From: CAZYQW01 sp964649825
GTDB lineage: Bacteria; Planctomycetota; B15-G4; JADJEK01
Direction of reading: 5' to 3'
Assembly (NCBI GenBank): GCA_964649825.1
Contig: CAZYQW010000096.1
Coordinates: 62,001 to 126,000, forward strand
Length of the DNA: 64,000 bases
Shown here: positions 26,119 through 35,024 of the stretch, piece after piece
Position numbering within the stretch: the first letter of the stretch is position 1
Layout: each line of letters opens with the position of its first letter
Made by a program: the position numbers and the translations under genes
Notes under the pieces: model-generated
What the model saw: only the letters and a program-made list of their open reading frames with translations
What the model was told of the DNA's origin: nothing
Databases searched by the model: none

Positions 26119-26603
26119 CCGACGCCCTTCTCATCGTCGACGGCGCGGTGCGTCACCCGACTTCGTATTCGTTCACGCAGCTTCGTGGGCTGCCCGCGGC
26201 CGAGCGCGTCGAGGACGTCGGCATGCTCGTGGCCAAGCGTCGCGGCGGCGCCGTGCGGCTCTCCGCGTTGCTCGAGCGAGCCGGCGTGGACGCAAGCGCG
26301 ACTCACGTCACGCTGCACGCCTCGCGCGACGACTTCGCGGCGAGCGTACCCCTCGACCAGGTTCGCGACAGCGCGATGCTGGTGTTCGAGCTCGACGGGG
26401 GCCCATTGCCGGTCGCGCAGGGAGGCCCGACGCGCTTCCTGCTCCAGGACGCGGTAGCCTGCCGTACCGGAGAGCTGGACACGTGCGCGAACGTCAAGTT
26501 CGTCGATCGCATCGAGCTCACGGCCGGGCGCGGGCGGGACATGCGACCGGCGACGAAGGGATTGCATCGCAAACGGGACGATCGAGGGGACGGCGCGGAA
26601 TGA
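26115..26603 (+). CDS. Small Mo-pterin oxidoreductase-fold protein
   Basis: The protein has 162 residues, ATG overlapping the stop of the transporter gene. The sequence follows the beta-rich core of the sulfite-oxidase-like molybdopterin domain: an opening GAVRHPTSYSFTQLRGLP, then VRLSALLERAGVD, VPLDQVRDSAMLVFELDGGPL and, near the end, a VKFVDRIEL strand where family members have VKW-RIEL. It is much shorter than a full catalytic domain, has no signal peptide, and lacks the molybdenum-coordinating cysteine region, so it may be a stand-alone fold without cofactor or a binding partner. The only cysteines lie late in the chain (CRTGELDTC). The function in an arginase/MFS operon is unclear. Confidence 0.7.
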   Translation: MTDALLIVDGAVRHPTSYSFTQLRGLPAAERVEDVGMLVAKRRGGAVRLSALLERAGVDASATHVTLHASRDDFAASVPLDQVRDSAMLVFELDGGPLPVAQGGPTRFLLQDAVACRTGELDTCANVKFVDRIELTAGRGRDMRPATKGLHRKRDDRGDGAE

Positions 26604-26633
26604 CGCCGGCTCGGCGGGGGACGACCGCAGCGG

Positions 26634-27800
26634 TCATCGCGCCAGCCGCTGGATCGTCCGGACGGCGGCTGCCTCGATCTCCTTCGTGACCGTTCCGTCC
26701 GCCGCGCGGTCCTCGGTCGGTCGCGCGATCCAGAGCACCGCTGCGAAGCGCCCTCGGTCGCGGTCGACGCGGATGACCGCGCCGCCGGGGCCGAATCCAT
26801 CCGCGTGCTTCCAGACCGTACCGGTGGCGTTCACGAACCAACCGGCGTGGAAGGTCGATTCGACCTCGCCGGCGAAGTGCTCGTCGAGCAGCGCCTTCGG
26901 AATGATCGTCCTGCCGTCGATCACGCCGTGGCCGAGCATCAGTCGCGCGAGGCGAGCGGCGTCGCGAGCCGTCGTATGGATCCCATTGCCAACGAACGTG
27001 CGTCGCAACCGCGTGAGGTGCAGGGCCGCCGGGTTGGGCACGACGTCGTGGCCGGCGAAGACGCCTCCGTTGGCGACGTTGCCGTCATCGGCGGACGGGC
27101 GATAACTCGTGCGCGCAAGGCCGAGGGGGACGGCGAGCTCGCGGTCGAACAGGCGGTCGAACGTGCTGAGGCGAGCGACCTCGAAGAACCGCCCGAGGAC
27201 GTCGTATCCCGCGATGCTCACGGAGAACCGCGTGCCGGGCGGGTTCGCGAGCGGTAGACGCGCGATGGCGGTGACGGCCTCGTCGAGCGCCAACTCGCGA
27301 TCCTCCATCAGCGAGCGCTGCTGGTTCGTCGGATGCTCGTGACGGCCGAAGAAACCGCCGCGGTGGTCGAGGAGCTCGGCGAGCGTCGGCGCCCGGACGG
27401 CACGTACGCCGGCGGCCAGGCCGAGGTCCTTGCACGCGGACACTTTCTCGTCGACGGTGGAAGAGAGGGAGACCTTCTCGCCGTCGATCATCGCGAGCAC
27501 GCACGCCGCGGCGAACGGTTGGGACACCATGCCGGCGAAGAACAGCGTGTCGGCGTCGACCGCGCGCGCGTCGGCGGTCACGTCGACGCTTCCGATGACG
27601 CCCTCGGCGAGGATCCGCTCACCGTCCCCGACTGCCCACTGCGCCCCGACGACGTGTCCGCGTTGGTGATGGGCGTTCAACACGCTTTCGATGGCCTGGG
27701 CCGGATTCCCGTTCGAAGCGTCGGCGGTCTCTTCCTGGATCGCGATGACGAAGGTGAGCAGAAGTAGAGTCGTCGGGTTCATGGGGGAGGTGGCCGTCAT
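26634..27800 (-). CDS. Exported beta-lactamase-fold protein, probable pseudoenzyme
   Basis: The protein has 388 residues with an N-terminal export signal (hydrophobic stretch TTLLLLTFVIAI); ATG at 27782 is an equally possible start, and neither has a clear ribosome site. The chain follows the class C beta-lactamase/serine hydrolase (PF00144-type) fold, with FFAGM...PFAAACVLAMIDGEKVSL, an AGYDVLGRFFE helix, and a late HADGFGPGGAV. The catalytic SxxK is replaced by M91-V-S-Q94 and the YxN motif by V194-S-I196, so both acylation residues and the general base are missing. It probably binds rather than hydrolyses a peptide or beta-lactam-like ligand. It converges with the arginase operon and is divergent from lemA. 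Confidence 0.85.
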   Translation of the reverse strand: MTATSPMNPTTLLLLTFVIAIQEETADASNGNPAQAIESVLNAHHQRGHVVGAQWAVGDGERILAEGVIGSVDVTADARAVDADTLFFAGMVSQPFAAACVLAMIDGEKVSLSSTVDEKVSACKDLGLAAGVRAVRAPTLAELLDHRGGFFGRHEHPTNQQRSLMEDRELALDEAVTAIARLPLANPPGTRFSVSIAGYDVLGRFFEVARLSTFDRLFDRELAVPLGLARTSYRPSADDGNVANGGVFAGHDVVPNPAALHLTRLRRTFVGNGIHTTARDAARLARLMLGHGVIDGRTIIPKALLDEHFAGEVESTFHAGWFVNATGTVWKHADGFGPGGAVIRVDRDRGRFAAVLWIARPTEDRAADGTVTKEIEAAAVRTIQRLAR

Positions 27801-27927
27801 GATGAAGGAGAGCGCCGAACGGCCCCCACGATAGCAGCTCCCGCTTTACGCGGAATCCATCGGGGCATACGCTCTTCGCGGCGGTCTCGAGATCGCTCGT
27901 CCCTGGAGTCGAATCGCGGAGGGTCTC

Positions 27928-28500
27928 ATGCTGACCGCCCTCATCCTGCTGGGAGTCGTCGTCGCCGCCATCGTCCTGGTCGCGGCGTTCGTCATCGGCT
28001 TGTACAACGGGCTGGTGCGACTGCGGAACCAGTGCCGGAACGCATGGTCGCAGATCGACGTCCAGCTCAAGCGCCGGCACGACTTGATCCCGAACCTCGT
28101 CGAGACCGCGAAGGGATACATGAAGCACGAGAAGGAGCTCCTCGAGGGGCTCGCGAGGGCGCGGTCCGCGGCGCAGGGCGCGCAGGGGCACGGCGTGGCG
28201 AAGCAAGCCGAGGCGGAGGGAGTGCTCGGCGGGCTGTTGACGCGGTTCCTGGCCGTCGTCGAGAACTACCCCGAGCTCAAGGCCAACCAGAACATGATGG
28301 CACTTCAGGAGGAGCTGACGTCGACCGAGAACAAGATCGCCTTCTCGCGCCAGCACTACAACGACACGGTTCTGTCGTACAACAACCGGCTCGAGGTGGT
28401 CCCATCGAACTTCGTGGCGCAGGCGTTCGACTTCGAGGCGATGGAGTTCTTCGAGGTCGGGACTTCCGAGGAACGGGAGCCGGTGAAGGTGCAGTTCTGA
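27928..28500 (+). CDS. lemA: LemA family membrane protein
   Basis: The protein has 190 residues, ATG preceded by GGAGGG. One N-terminal membrane helix (about 3-26) is followed by the LemA core: YNGLVRLRNQCRNAWSQID, then VQLKRRHDLIPNLVETAKGY and HEKELLEGLARARS, which form the long antiparallel helices of this family, ending with a conserved FEAMEFFEV tail. LemA proteins are widespread membrane-anchored helical bundles of unsettled function, sometimes near M48 peptidases or DUF3137 genes. Here it leads a putative operon with an ABC exporter, 14 bp upstream of the ATPase gene. Confidence 0.93.
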   Translation: MLTALILLGVVVAAIVLVAAFVIGLYNGLVRLRNQCRNAWSQIDVQLKRRHDLIPNLVETAKGYMKHEKELLEGLARARSAAQGAQGHGVAKQAEAEGVLGGLLTRFLAVVENYPELKANQNMMALQEELTSTENKIAFSRQHYNDTVLSYNNRLEVVPSNFVAQAFDFEAMEFFEVGTSEEREPVKVQF

Positions 28501-28513
28501 TCGGAGTCGCCCG

Positions 28514-29278
28514 GTGACCATCGAGGCCCGCTCGCTCGTCATGCAGTTCGGGGACGTCCGTGCCCTCGACGGCGTCTCGTTCGAGGTCGCCGCGGGCGAG
28601 GTGTTCGGCTACCTCGGGCCGAATGGTGCCGGGAAGTCGACCACGATCAAGCTCCTCCTCGGCTTGCTCGCGCCCACGTCGGGCGTTGCGCGCGTCGCCG
28701 GAATCGACGTCGCCGCCGATCCGGTCGGAGTCCGCGAGAGGATCGGCTACGTGCCCGAGGTGCTGAGCCTGTACGACGCGCTCACGGCCGAGGAGCACAT
28801 CTCGTTCGTCGGCCGGCTGCGCCGCCTGGACGAAGCGACGATCGCGCGCCGCTCCGAGGCGCTGCTCGCGACGTTCGAGCTGACCGATCGCGCGCGCGAG
28901 CCGATCCGCACCTTCTCGAAGGGGATGCGCCAGAAGGTCGCGCTCGCGCTCGCGTTCCTCCATCGTCCCGAGGTGTTGATCCTCGACGAGCCGCTCTCCG
29001 GGCTCGACGCGACCGCGGCGCTGATCCTGAAGGACGTCATCCGAGGCACCGCGGCTCGCGGAAGCGCGGTGCTGTATGCGTCGCACGTGCTCGACGTCGT
29101 CGAGCGCGTCTGCGATCGCGCGATGATCTTGAATCGGGGGAAGACGGTGGCCGTCGGCACGATCGCCGAGCTGCGCGAGAAGACGAAGGGCACGACGCTC
29201 GAAGAAGTGTTCCGCCGGGTCGCCACGGAGCGTGACCCGGAGCAGCTCGCAAGGGAGCTGCTCGAGGCGCTCGAGTGA
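28514..29278 (+). CDS. ABC transporter ATP-binding protein
   Basis: The protein has 254 residues, GTG start with GGAG upstream. Walker A is GPNGAGKST (35-43), the signature is TFSKGMRQKV (near 135-145), Walker B LILDEPLSGLD follows, with an H-loop at ASHVLD. Sequence order and the late TLEEVFRR motif match ATPases of ABC-2-type exporters. It powers the membrane component encoded by the overlapping next gene (GTGA overlap). Substrate unknown. Confidence 0.94.
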   Translation: MTIEARSLVMQFGDVRALDGVSFEVAAGEVFGYLGPNGAGKSTTIKLLLGLLAPTSGVARVAGIDVAADPVGVRERIGYVPEVLSLYDALTAEEHISFVGRLRRLDEATIARRSEALLATFELTDRAREPIRTFSKGMRQKVALALAFLHRPEVLILDEPLSGLDATAALILKDVIRGTAARGSAVLYASHVLDVVERVCDRAMILNRGKTVAVGTIAELREKTKGTTLEEVFRRVATERDPEQLARELLEALE

Positions 29279-30756
29279 ACCGTTTTCGCGTTCTCTGCCG
29301 GCGATTGCTGGAGCGGCGGCTGTTCGGCGACGACGAGCGCAGCGCGTCGCTGATCCCGGGCTCGTTCATGACGCTGTCGGTTTCGCTGCTCGTCTTCACG
29401 CTGATCGCCCAGGAGCGCGACCTGACCGAGGTGACGCTCTGGTTGTCGATCGCGTGTCTCGCCTGGTCCGGACTCAAGGCGTTCTTCGAGTCGCAGGAGT
29501 ACGCGCTCGGTGCGCTCGACCATGCCATCCTCACCCCCCTGCCGATACCGCCGTCCTGGATCGCGGCGGCTCGCGCCGTGGCGACGTTCGCGGTGCTCGC
29601 CCTCGGGACGTTCAACCTGGGGCTGCCAGTGGCGATTCTGGTCGCGGTGAAGTACGGGCCGATCGAAGGCGCGCTCGCGCTCTTGGCCGGCTTCGTCGCG
29701 TCGTTCGTGGGGCTCGCCGCGGCGCAGCTCGTTCGCGCTCTTCTCGAGCGCGGAGTCGGCGTGTCGCGGCTCCTGGAGGCGGAGGGACCGCTGCGTCTCG
29801 CGGTCAGCATCGGACTGTTCGCCGTGCTCTTCCTGGCGCCGGACCCGGCGGGGCTGGTCGAACGCATTCCCTGGCTCGCGTTCGCTCCTCCGTTCTCGCT
29901 GGCGAGACTCCCCGTCCTCGGGAGCGACGTGGGTCGGACGGGACTCGCCGTCATGGGTCTGCTCGTCGTCGCGTGTACGGTGCTCCTGCTCTCGTTCAAG
30001 GTCCAGGGTCGGGTGTCGCACCAGCCGGGACGCGTCCGTCGACCGCGACCGATCGGTCCACTCCGGCGCGCGATGGAACGGTGGGTCGTCGATGACGAGG
30101 AACGTGCCTCGTTCGAATTCACGCTCGTGAACCTTGCCCGCGATCGGACCTTCCGGGCGCGCGTCTTCCCCCTCTTCGCGTTCCCGTTCGCCGTGATCCT
30201 CCTGATCGTCCAACGGCCCGGCGAGCCGTTCCTGTCGTTGATGGCGCTCTATGGCGCCGCGGTCTACCTGACGCTCTCGCAGACCTTCCTCGGCTTCTCC
30301 GAGTCGGAGGGCGGTCCGGATCTGCTGCGCTGTCTGCCGATTCGAAACGCCCGTGCGTTTCGAATCGGTTCCGAGAAGGCGTTCCACGTCGGGCTCGTCG
30401 TCCCGATCTTCCTGGCGTTGGCGTTGGCGTTGGCCGTGGTCGCGCTGTTCGATCGCGGGTTCCCGCTGCCGCTCGGGCTGTCCCACGCGGTGATCGCCGC
30501 GTTGTTCTCGGTGCTCCTCTGCGGGATGACGTTCGAGCGCGAAGCGGGGCTCGCGTTCTCCGAGCCGGATCGTGGCGTCTACCCGGCCGATCTGGGGGGC
30601 GGTCCGATGGTGGCCTTGCTGCTTGGTGCCGCCGCGGCGCTCCTTGCCGCGAAGTACGTCCCGAGCCCGCTCGGCTTCGTGGGGTCGGCGGTCGCGCTCG
30701 CCCTCCTGATTCGCCTCCTCTACACCTGGAAGCGCCGCTCCGCCGCTTCCGGTTGA
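29275..30756 (+). CDS. ABC exporter membrane protein
   Basis: The protein has 493 residues from a GTG that overlaps the ATPase stop. About ten to twelve hydrophobic helices in two halves are separated by a cytoplasmic charged region (about 240-290, including SHQPGRVRRPRP). No extracellular domain. The arrangement and position next to an ABC-2-type ATPase support a permease role; the sequence itself is not a family I can name with confidence. The transcript probably covers lemA-ATPase-permease. Confidence 0.82.
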   Translation: MNRFRVLCRRLLERRLFGDDERSASLIPGSFMTLSVSLLVFTLIAQERDLTEVTLWLSIACLAWSGLKAFFESQEYALGALDHAILTPLPIPPSWIAAARAVATFAVLALGTFNLGLPVAILVAVKYGPIEGALALLAGFVASFVGLAAAQLVRALLERGVGVSRLLEAEGPLRLAVSIGLFAVLFLAPDPAGLVERIPWLAFAPPFSLARLPVLGSDVGRTGLAVMGLLVVACTVLLLSFKVQGRVSHQPGRVRRPRPIGPLRRAMERWVVDDEERASFEFTLVNLARDRTFRARVFPLFAFPFAVILLIVQRPGEPFLSLMALYGAAVYLTLSQTFLGFSESEGGPDLLRCLPIRNARAFRIGSEKAFHVGLVVPIFLALALALAVVALFDRGFPLPLGLSHAVIAALFSVLLCGMTFEREAGLAFSEPDRGVYPADLGGGPMVALLLGAAAALLAAKYVPSPLGFVGSAVALALLIRLLYTWKRRSAASG

Positions 30757-30849
30757 AGGCTTCCGGCGCGGCCCCGCTCCGTGGTATCGTCGGGACCGCG
30801 CGGGTCGACCCCCCCGCCATGTTTCTCGAACCCCAATCGGAGGTGAACG

Positions 30850-30900
30850 ATGCGTAGCTCCTTCCACGCAACCGCCGTCGACGCCTCCGTCCTCGCCTGA
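30850..30900 (+). CDS. Possible 16-residue small ORF
   Basis: ATG at 30850 is preceded by an ideal GGAGGTGAACG and followed by 15 sense codons and a TGA, giving MRSSFHATAVDASVLA. It lies alone in the 333-bp gap between the ABC permease and rsgA (30757-31089), where nothing else was recognised. It could be a real micropeptide, an upstream leader, or the preserved start of a deleted gene. No homology claim is made. Confidence 0.35.
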   Translation: MRSSFHATAVDASVLA

Positions 30901-31089
30901 TCGCCCGAACCATCGCCCAACGCGGCGAGTGAATCGAGCGTCGAACGGCCGCACCCTGCGGCCGGGCGTGCGAGGACGGAGTGAGGCTCTCACGAAGTCA
31001 CCCGCGCGCCCCCGGTCCGTCCACATCGAAACGATCGAAACGATCGGGACGTGCGTGATCCGCATCGATTCCGATTGTGAGGACCACCC

Positions 31090-32244
31090 GTGGACGACGA
31101 ACTTCGTCGCAAGCAGAAGCAGTACAAGAGAGCCATGAAGCACTTCGAGAAGCGCATCGCGCCCGAGGAGAGGAAGCGCAGGCAGCAGGAGACCAAGCGC
31201 CGCCGCGGCGGCGAAAAGCGCGGGCCGCGCCGGCGCGACTGGGAGTCCGTCGACGACGACGCGATCGACGCGTTCGAGCGGATCCGGTCGTCGCGGCAGG
31301 ACGACCCGCCGAACGTGCCGTCTTGCAACGCCGTCGAGGAGACGCCCTCGGTGTTCGGGCCGACCCGCACCGGCGTGGTGACCCGCGTTCATCGCGATCG
31401 AGTCGACGTCCGGCTCGCCGGCGCCGATCTCTCGGTCGCGACGATCGGTGCCGCCGGCGGCCCGATCGTCGTGGGCGACGAGGTCGACATCGTGGGGGAT
31501 CCAGGCGAGGAGCGCGTGGCGAGACGACGGCCGCGACGCACGATCCTCGAGCGACCGGATCCGGGGCGCCCGGCCCGGTCGCTCGCGATCGCGGCCAACG
31601 TCGACGTCGCGTGCATCGTCGTCGCGGCGGCTCGGCCCGATCCTCGACCGGGCTTCATCGACCGCGTCCTGATCGCGCTCGACCGCGCGGGCATCGAAGC
31701 GGTCGTCTGCGTGAACAAGGTCGACCTGGCGCCGGACCTGCGCGCGATCGATCGCATGCTCGAGCCCTACGAGCGGCTCGACGTCGACATATGGCGCGTC
31801 TCGGCGGCGACCGGCATCGGTGTCGAGGGCCTTCGAGGCGCTCTGTCCGGCAGGACGTGCGTCTTCGTCGGCCCGAGCGGGGTCGGCAAGTCGTCGCTGT
31901 CGAACGTCCTCGACCCGCGCGGCGCGCGCGACGTCGGGGACGTGCGGCGCGGCGACGGCAAGGGACGCCACACGACGAGTACGTCGGACCTCCGCGAGCT
32001 TGGCGACGGCACGCGCATCATCGACACGCCCGGGGTGCGCGCGTTCGGGCTGTGGAACGTCACCCCGGCCGAGCTCCGCCACGACTTCCCCGAGTTCGCC
32101 CGCTTGCCGCCGTGCCGCTTCCGCGACTGCTCGCACGTGCATGAACCCGACTGCGAGGTCGAGGCCGCGGCTCGCCGCGGCGACCTTCCCGAGGCGAGGC
32201 TTCACGCCTACCGGCGGATTCTCGCGTCGCTGGACGAGGTGTAA
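31090..32244 (+). CDS. rsgA: Ribosome small subunit-dependent GTPase A
   Basis: A late 30S assembly GTPase of 384 residues. GTG 31090 has GAGGA six bases upstream. A long basic N-terminal extension (1-50, rich in Arg/Lys) precedes the OB-fold (about 90-150). The circularly permuted G domain shows the motifs in the order G4 NKVDLAP (209-215), G1 GPSGVGKSS (261-269), G2 GKGRHTTS (290-297) and G3 DTPGV (312-316). The C-terminus has the zinc motif C342...C347-x-H...C355. The extended basic tail at the front is longer than in E. coli and may help rRNA binding. Single gene. Confidence 0.95.
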   Translation: MDDELRRKQKQYKRAMKHFEKRIAPEERKRRQQETKRRRGGEKRGPRRRDWESVDDDAIDAFERIRSSRQDDPPNVPSCNAVEETPSVFGPTRTGVVTRVHRDRVDVRLAGADLSVATIGAAGGPIVVGDEVDIVGDPGEERVARRRPRRTILERPDPGRPARSLAIAANVDVACIVVAAARPDPRPGFIDRVLIALDRAGIEAVVCVNKVDLAPDLRAIDRMLEPYERLDVDIWRVSAATGIGVEGLRGALSGRTCVFVGPSGVGKSSLSNVLDPRGARDVGDVRRGDGKGRHTTSTSDLRELGDGTRIIDTPGVRAFGLWNVTPAELRHDFPEFARLPPCRFRDCSHVHEPDCEVEAAARRGDLPEARLHAYRRILASLDEV

Positions 32245-32410
32245 GCGAGACCTTCCACGCCACCCGCCGCCGAGGAGGAGGACGCCGACGGCCTGCCTCC
32301 CGGCGGCACGTCGTTTCCCGCGCGGACCAAAAAACCGAGAACTCCGGTAGCGAGGGCCCCTGAACGCGGATTCGGACGCCATCGACCCGAAACTGACCGG
32401 AGACCGAACG

Positions 32411-34876
32411 ATGAGAACCGCGCTCGCGACGTTCACCCTTACGCTTCTCGCCTCCCAGGCGTTCGGACAACCGAAGTGGATCGGGCTCGTTCCCGGCGTT
32501 CCGCAGGGAACGCCGGCCCAGATCACGCTGAACGAGGAGACGTCGGACACGCAGAAGACGGTCTTCGACGTCCGAATCTTCGGATACTGGCGGGAGTTCG
32601 TGACGGGGCCGGACGGCGTGATCTATCAGCGCGTCGAGTTCCCGGGTCTCGAGCGGTTCGGGAAGGTGGGCGCGCCGGAGCTCCCGGTGGCGCGGCCGCG
32701 GATCGGCGTCGTGACCGACGCGATGATGGTGACGCTGATGAACGTCACCTACCTGCAGAAGATCGACGTCGAGAACATCGTGGTCTACCCGCAGCCGGAT
32801 CCGGGCTCGGACGAAGAGTTCGATCCGAACTGGGATCCGGGAGAAGGGGATACGAAGGGGTCCGACGACAAGTTCACCCGCGACGAGTCGATCTACACGC
32901 AGGCGGTGCCGTGGCCGTCCGTCGACGCGATCTCGAGCGTCCCGGTCACGAGCATGTTCGACGCCGCCTTCGGTGGTGACTGCGAGTGCTATCCGGTCCA
33001 GTGGGACCCGACGAACAAGAAGATGACCGTCGCCACGCTCGTGAAGTACGAGTTCCATCACACCGGAACGCCGAAGGCGTCGGCCGCGCTCACGAAGAAC
33101 CTCGGCAAGCTCGTGAACCAACTCCACCTGAACGCGGTCAAGGTCTCCGACTATTGGATCGTCGACAACACGAAGTACCACTCGCGCTACCTCATCGTGA
33201 CCGCACCGGAGTTCGAGGACGAGCTCGCTCCGCTGACCGTCTTGAAGAAGAAGCAGGGCTTCAAGGTCGAATTCGCGTACCTGTCGGGGGGCGAGAACTG
33301 GCTGCAGGTGTTGGCGAAGGTCGTCAACTGGTACGGCAACGGAACGCCGGGGATGGAGCACTACTGCCTCCTGGTCGGCGACACGAATCGGATCCCGCTG
33401 CCCGTCTTGATCGAAGGGATCCCGACCGATGACGTCTACGGGTCTCCCCTCGACCTCGACCTGTCGGAGGAGGTCTTCGTCGGACGGCTCTCGATGGACG
33501 GCGCGACCGACCTGAAGAACCAGGTCGACAAGATCGTCGCGTACCAGACCTCTCCCGTGCCGGGCGGCCGGTATGACCGCGCCCTGCTCGTGGCGCACAA
33601 GGAAGGCTCGCCCGACAAGTACCAGGGCGCGCACGAGGACGTCCGCACGGCAACCTACGCGACCCAGACGCCGACGTTCTGGACCCGCTACGGCGCACAG
33701 TGGATGACGAACGCGCAGGTCATGTCCGACATCGACCAGGGCGTCGGCGTGGTCTGCTACCGCGGGCACGGGTCGACGAACACCTGGGCGGGATGGAACC
33801 AGGGCGGCGAGAGCTTCCACAAGAACAACGTCCTGATGCTGAACAACGGGGTGCAGCCCGTCGTGTGGTCGATCTCCTGCACGAACAACAACATCGGCAC
33901 CAGCGGCGGCGGCAGCACCGACTGCATCGGCGAGGCGTGGCTCGAAGCGGTCGGCAAGGGCGCGGTCGCCTCGTACGCGGCGACGGTCGGAACGGGCACT
34001 ACCGCGAACCACGAGCTGGACCGCCGCCTCTTCCGCGGGCTCTATCACTTCGGAATGACGACCCACGCGCACACGATCTGCTACGCCGAGAGCCAGATGG
34101 TGAGCGCCTACCCCGAGACGAACAACGCATGGGCGTACAACCTCCTCGGCGATCCTTCCATGAAGATCCGGACGACGGTGCCGTTCTCGCTGAACGCCTC
34201 GCTGCCGGCGAAGATCGTCGTCCAGGCCGGAAGCGCCTCGGAGATGAGCATCAAGGCCCTGAGCCCCGACGGCGCGCCGCTCGCCGGCCATCTGGTCTCG
34301 GCGTGGAAGCCGGGAGCCGACGGGCAGCCGGACGAGATGTTCGACAACGGCTACACCGACTCGCACGGTGACGTGTTGCTGCCCGTGTCCGCCCTGACGA
34401 ACGGAGTGCTGTACGTCACCCTCCAGGATGAGTTCGGCAACGCGGTCGAGTACGAGGTCGACGTCGAGATCCAGTGCGGCAACCAGGCGACGAACGAGAC
34501 GTACGGTCAGGGGAAGGCGGGCCAGCTTGGCGTCCCCGTCCTTCAGGCGCTCGACCTGCCGGTACTCGGCACGTTCTCGACGATCGAGATCCGCGACGGT
34601 CTTCCCGGCGCGATCCCGACGCTCGTCCTCGGCCTGCAGAAGGTGTCGCTCCCGTTCGACGGCGGCGCGTTGCTCGCCTCGCCGGACGTTCTCCTGAGCG
34701 TCGGTGTCCCGCTGAAGGCGAACGGAAGCCTGAAGATCGGCGGCGTCATCCCCAACGACCCGATCCTGTGCGGCTTCCCGCTCTACCACCAGGTGCTGAT
34801 CCCGGATCCGGCCGCGGGCGGGTACTACGGGGTCTCGATGACGAACGGGCTGAAGCGCGTGTTCGGCTCCCCGTGA
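32411..34876 (+). CDS. Secreted C25 (gingipain-type) cysteine peptidase
   Basis: The protein has 821 residues; ATG with GGAG upstream and signal peptide ending near SQAFGQ. An N-terminal beta pro-region (about 25-250) is followed by the C25 catalytic domain: YLIVTAPEF, a GDTNRIPLPV segment, RGHGST with the catalytic histidine H453, and WSISCTNN with the nucleophile C490. C-terminal beta domains follow, the last one (about 690-821) containing GVIPNDPILCGFPLYHQ, which is like the C-terminal module of neighbouring exported proteins. C25 enzymes cleave after Arg or Lys in gingipains and act in type IX secretion elsewhere; here they probably serve extracellular proteolysis. Terminated by a strong hairpin. 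Confidence 0.92.
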   Translation: MRTALATFTLTLLASQAFGQPKWIGLVPGVPQGTPAQITLNEETSDTQKTVFDVRIFGYWREFVTGPDGVIYQRVEFPGLERFGKVGAPELPVARPRIGVVTDAMMVTLMNVTYLQKIDVENIVVYPQPDPGSDEEFDPNWDPGEGDTKGSDDKFTRDESIYTQAVPWPSVDAISSVPVTSMFDAAFGGDCECYPVQWDPTNKKMTVATLVKYEFHHTGTPKASAALTKNLGKLVNQLHLNAVKVSDYWIVDNTKYHSRYLIVTAPEFEDELAPLTVLKKKQGFKVEFAYLSGGENWLQVLAKVVNWYGNGTPGMEHYCLLVGDTNRIPLPVLIEGIPTDDVYGSPLDLDLSEEVFVGRLSMDGATDLKNQVDKIVAYQTSPVPGGRYDRALLVAHKEGSPDKYQGAHEDVRTATYATQTPTFWTRYGAQWMTNAQVMSDIDQGVGVVCYRGHGSTNTWAGWNQGGESFHKNNVLMLNNGVQPVVWSISCTNNNIGTSGGGSTDCIGEAWLEAVGKGAVASYAATVGTGTTANHELDRRLFRGLYHFGMTTHAHTICYAESQMVSAYPETNNAWAYNLLGDPSMKIRTTVPFSLNASLPAKIVVQAGSASEMSIKALSPDGAPLAGHLVSAWKPGADGQPDEMFDNGYTDSHGDVLLPVSALTNGVLYVTLQDEFGNAVEYEVDVEIQCGNQATNETYGQGKAGQLGVPVLQALDLPVLGTFSTIEIRDGLPGAIPTLVLGLQKVSLPFDGGALLASPDVLLSVGVPLKANGSLKIGGVIPNDPILCGFPLYHQVLIPDPAAGGYYGVSMTNGLKRVFGSP

Positions 34877-34942
34877 CCCCCGCGGACACCCTCCACGTTC
34901 CCCACGTCACCCACGCCACCCACGAGGAGTGACGGTTCGCGC

Positions 34943-34982
34943 GACGCGAGGTCGAGCGCCTTCGGGCTCTCGACCTCGCGTC
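34943..34982 (+). terminator. Long hairpin with TTCG tetraloop
   Basis: GACGCGAGGTCGAG (34943-34956) pairs perfectly with CTCGACCTCGCGTC (34969-34982) over 14 bp, with an inner GCC-TTCG-GGC cap, followed by CCTTTCGC. It lies between convergent genes and can terminate both. Confidence 0.65.
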
Positions 34983-35024
34983 CTTTCGCTCGCGCCGCGC
35001 CGGCCACGGGCTCCGTGCACGAGG

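Noticed and set aside
28747..32550. A 1267-codon minus-strand open frame
   Set aside because: It lies antisense to the ABC exporter, rsgA and the C25 start; composition is Arg/Glu-rich with no domain, so it is a shadow frame.
32060..34789. A 909-codon minus-strand frame opposite the C25 peptidase
   Set aside because: Shadow of the plus-strand peptidase, which has signal peptide, catalytic His/Cys and a terminator.
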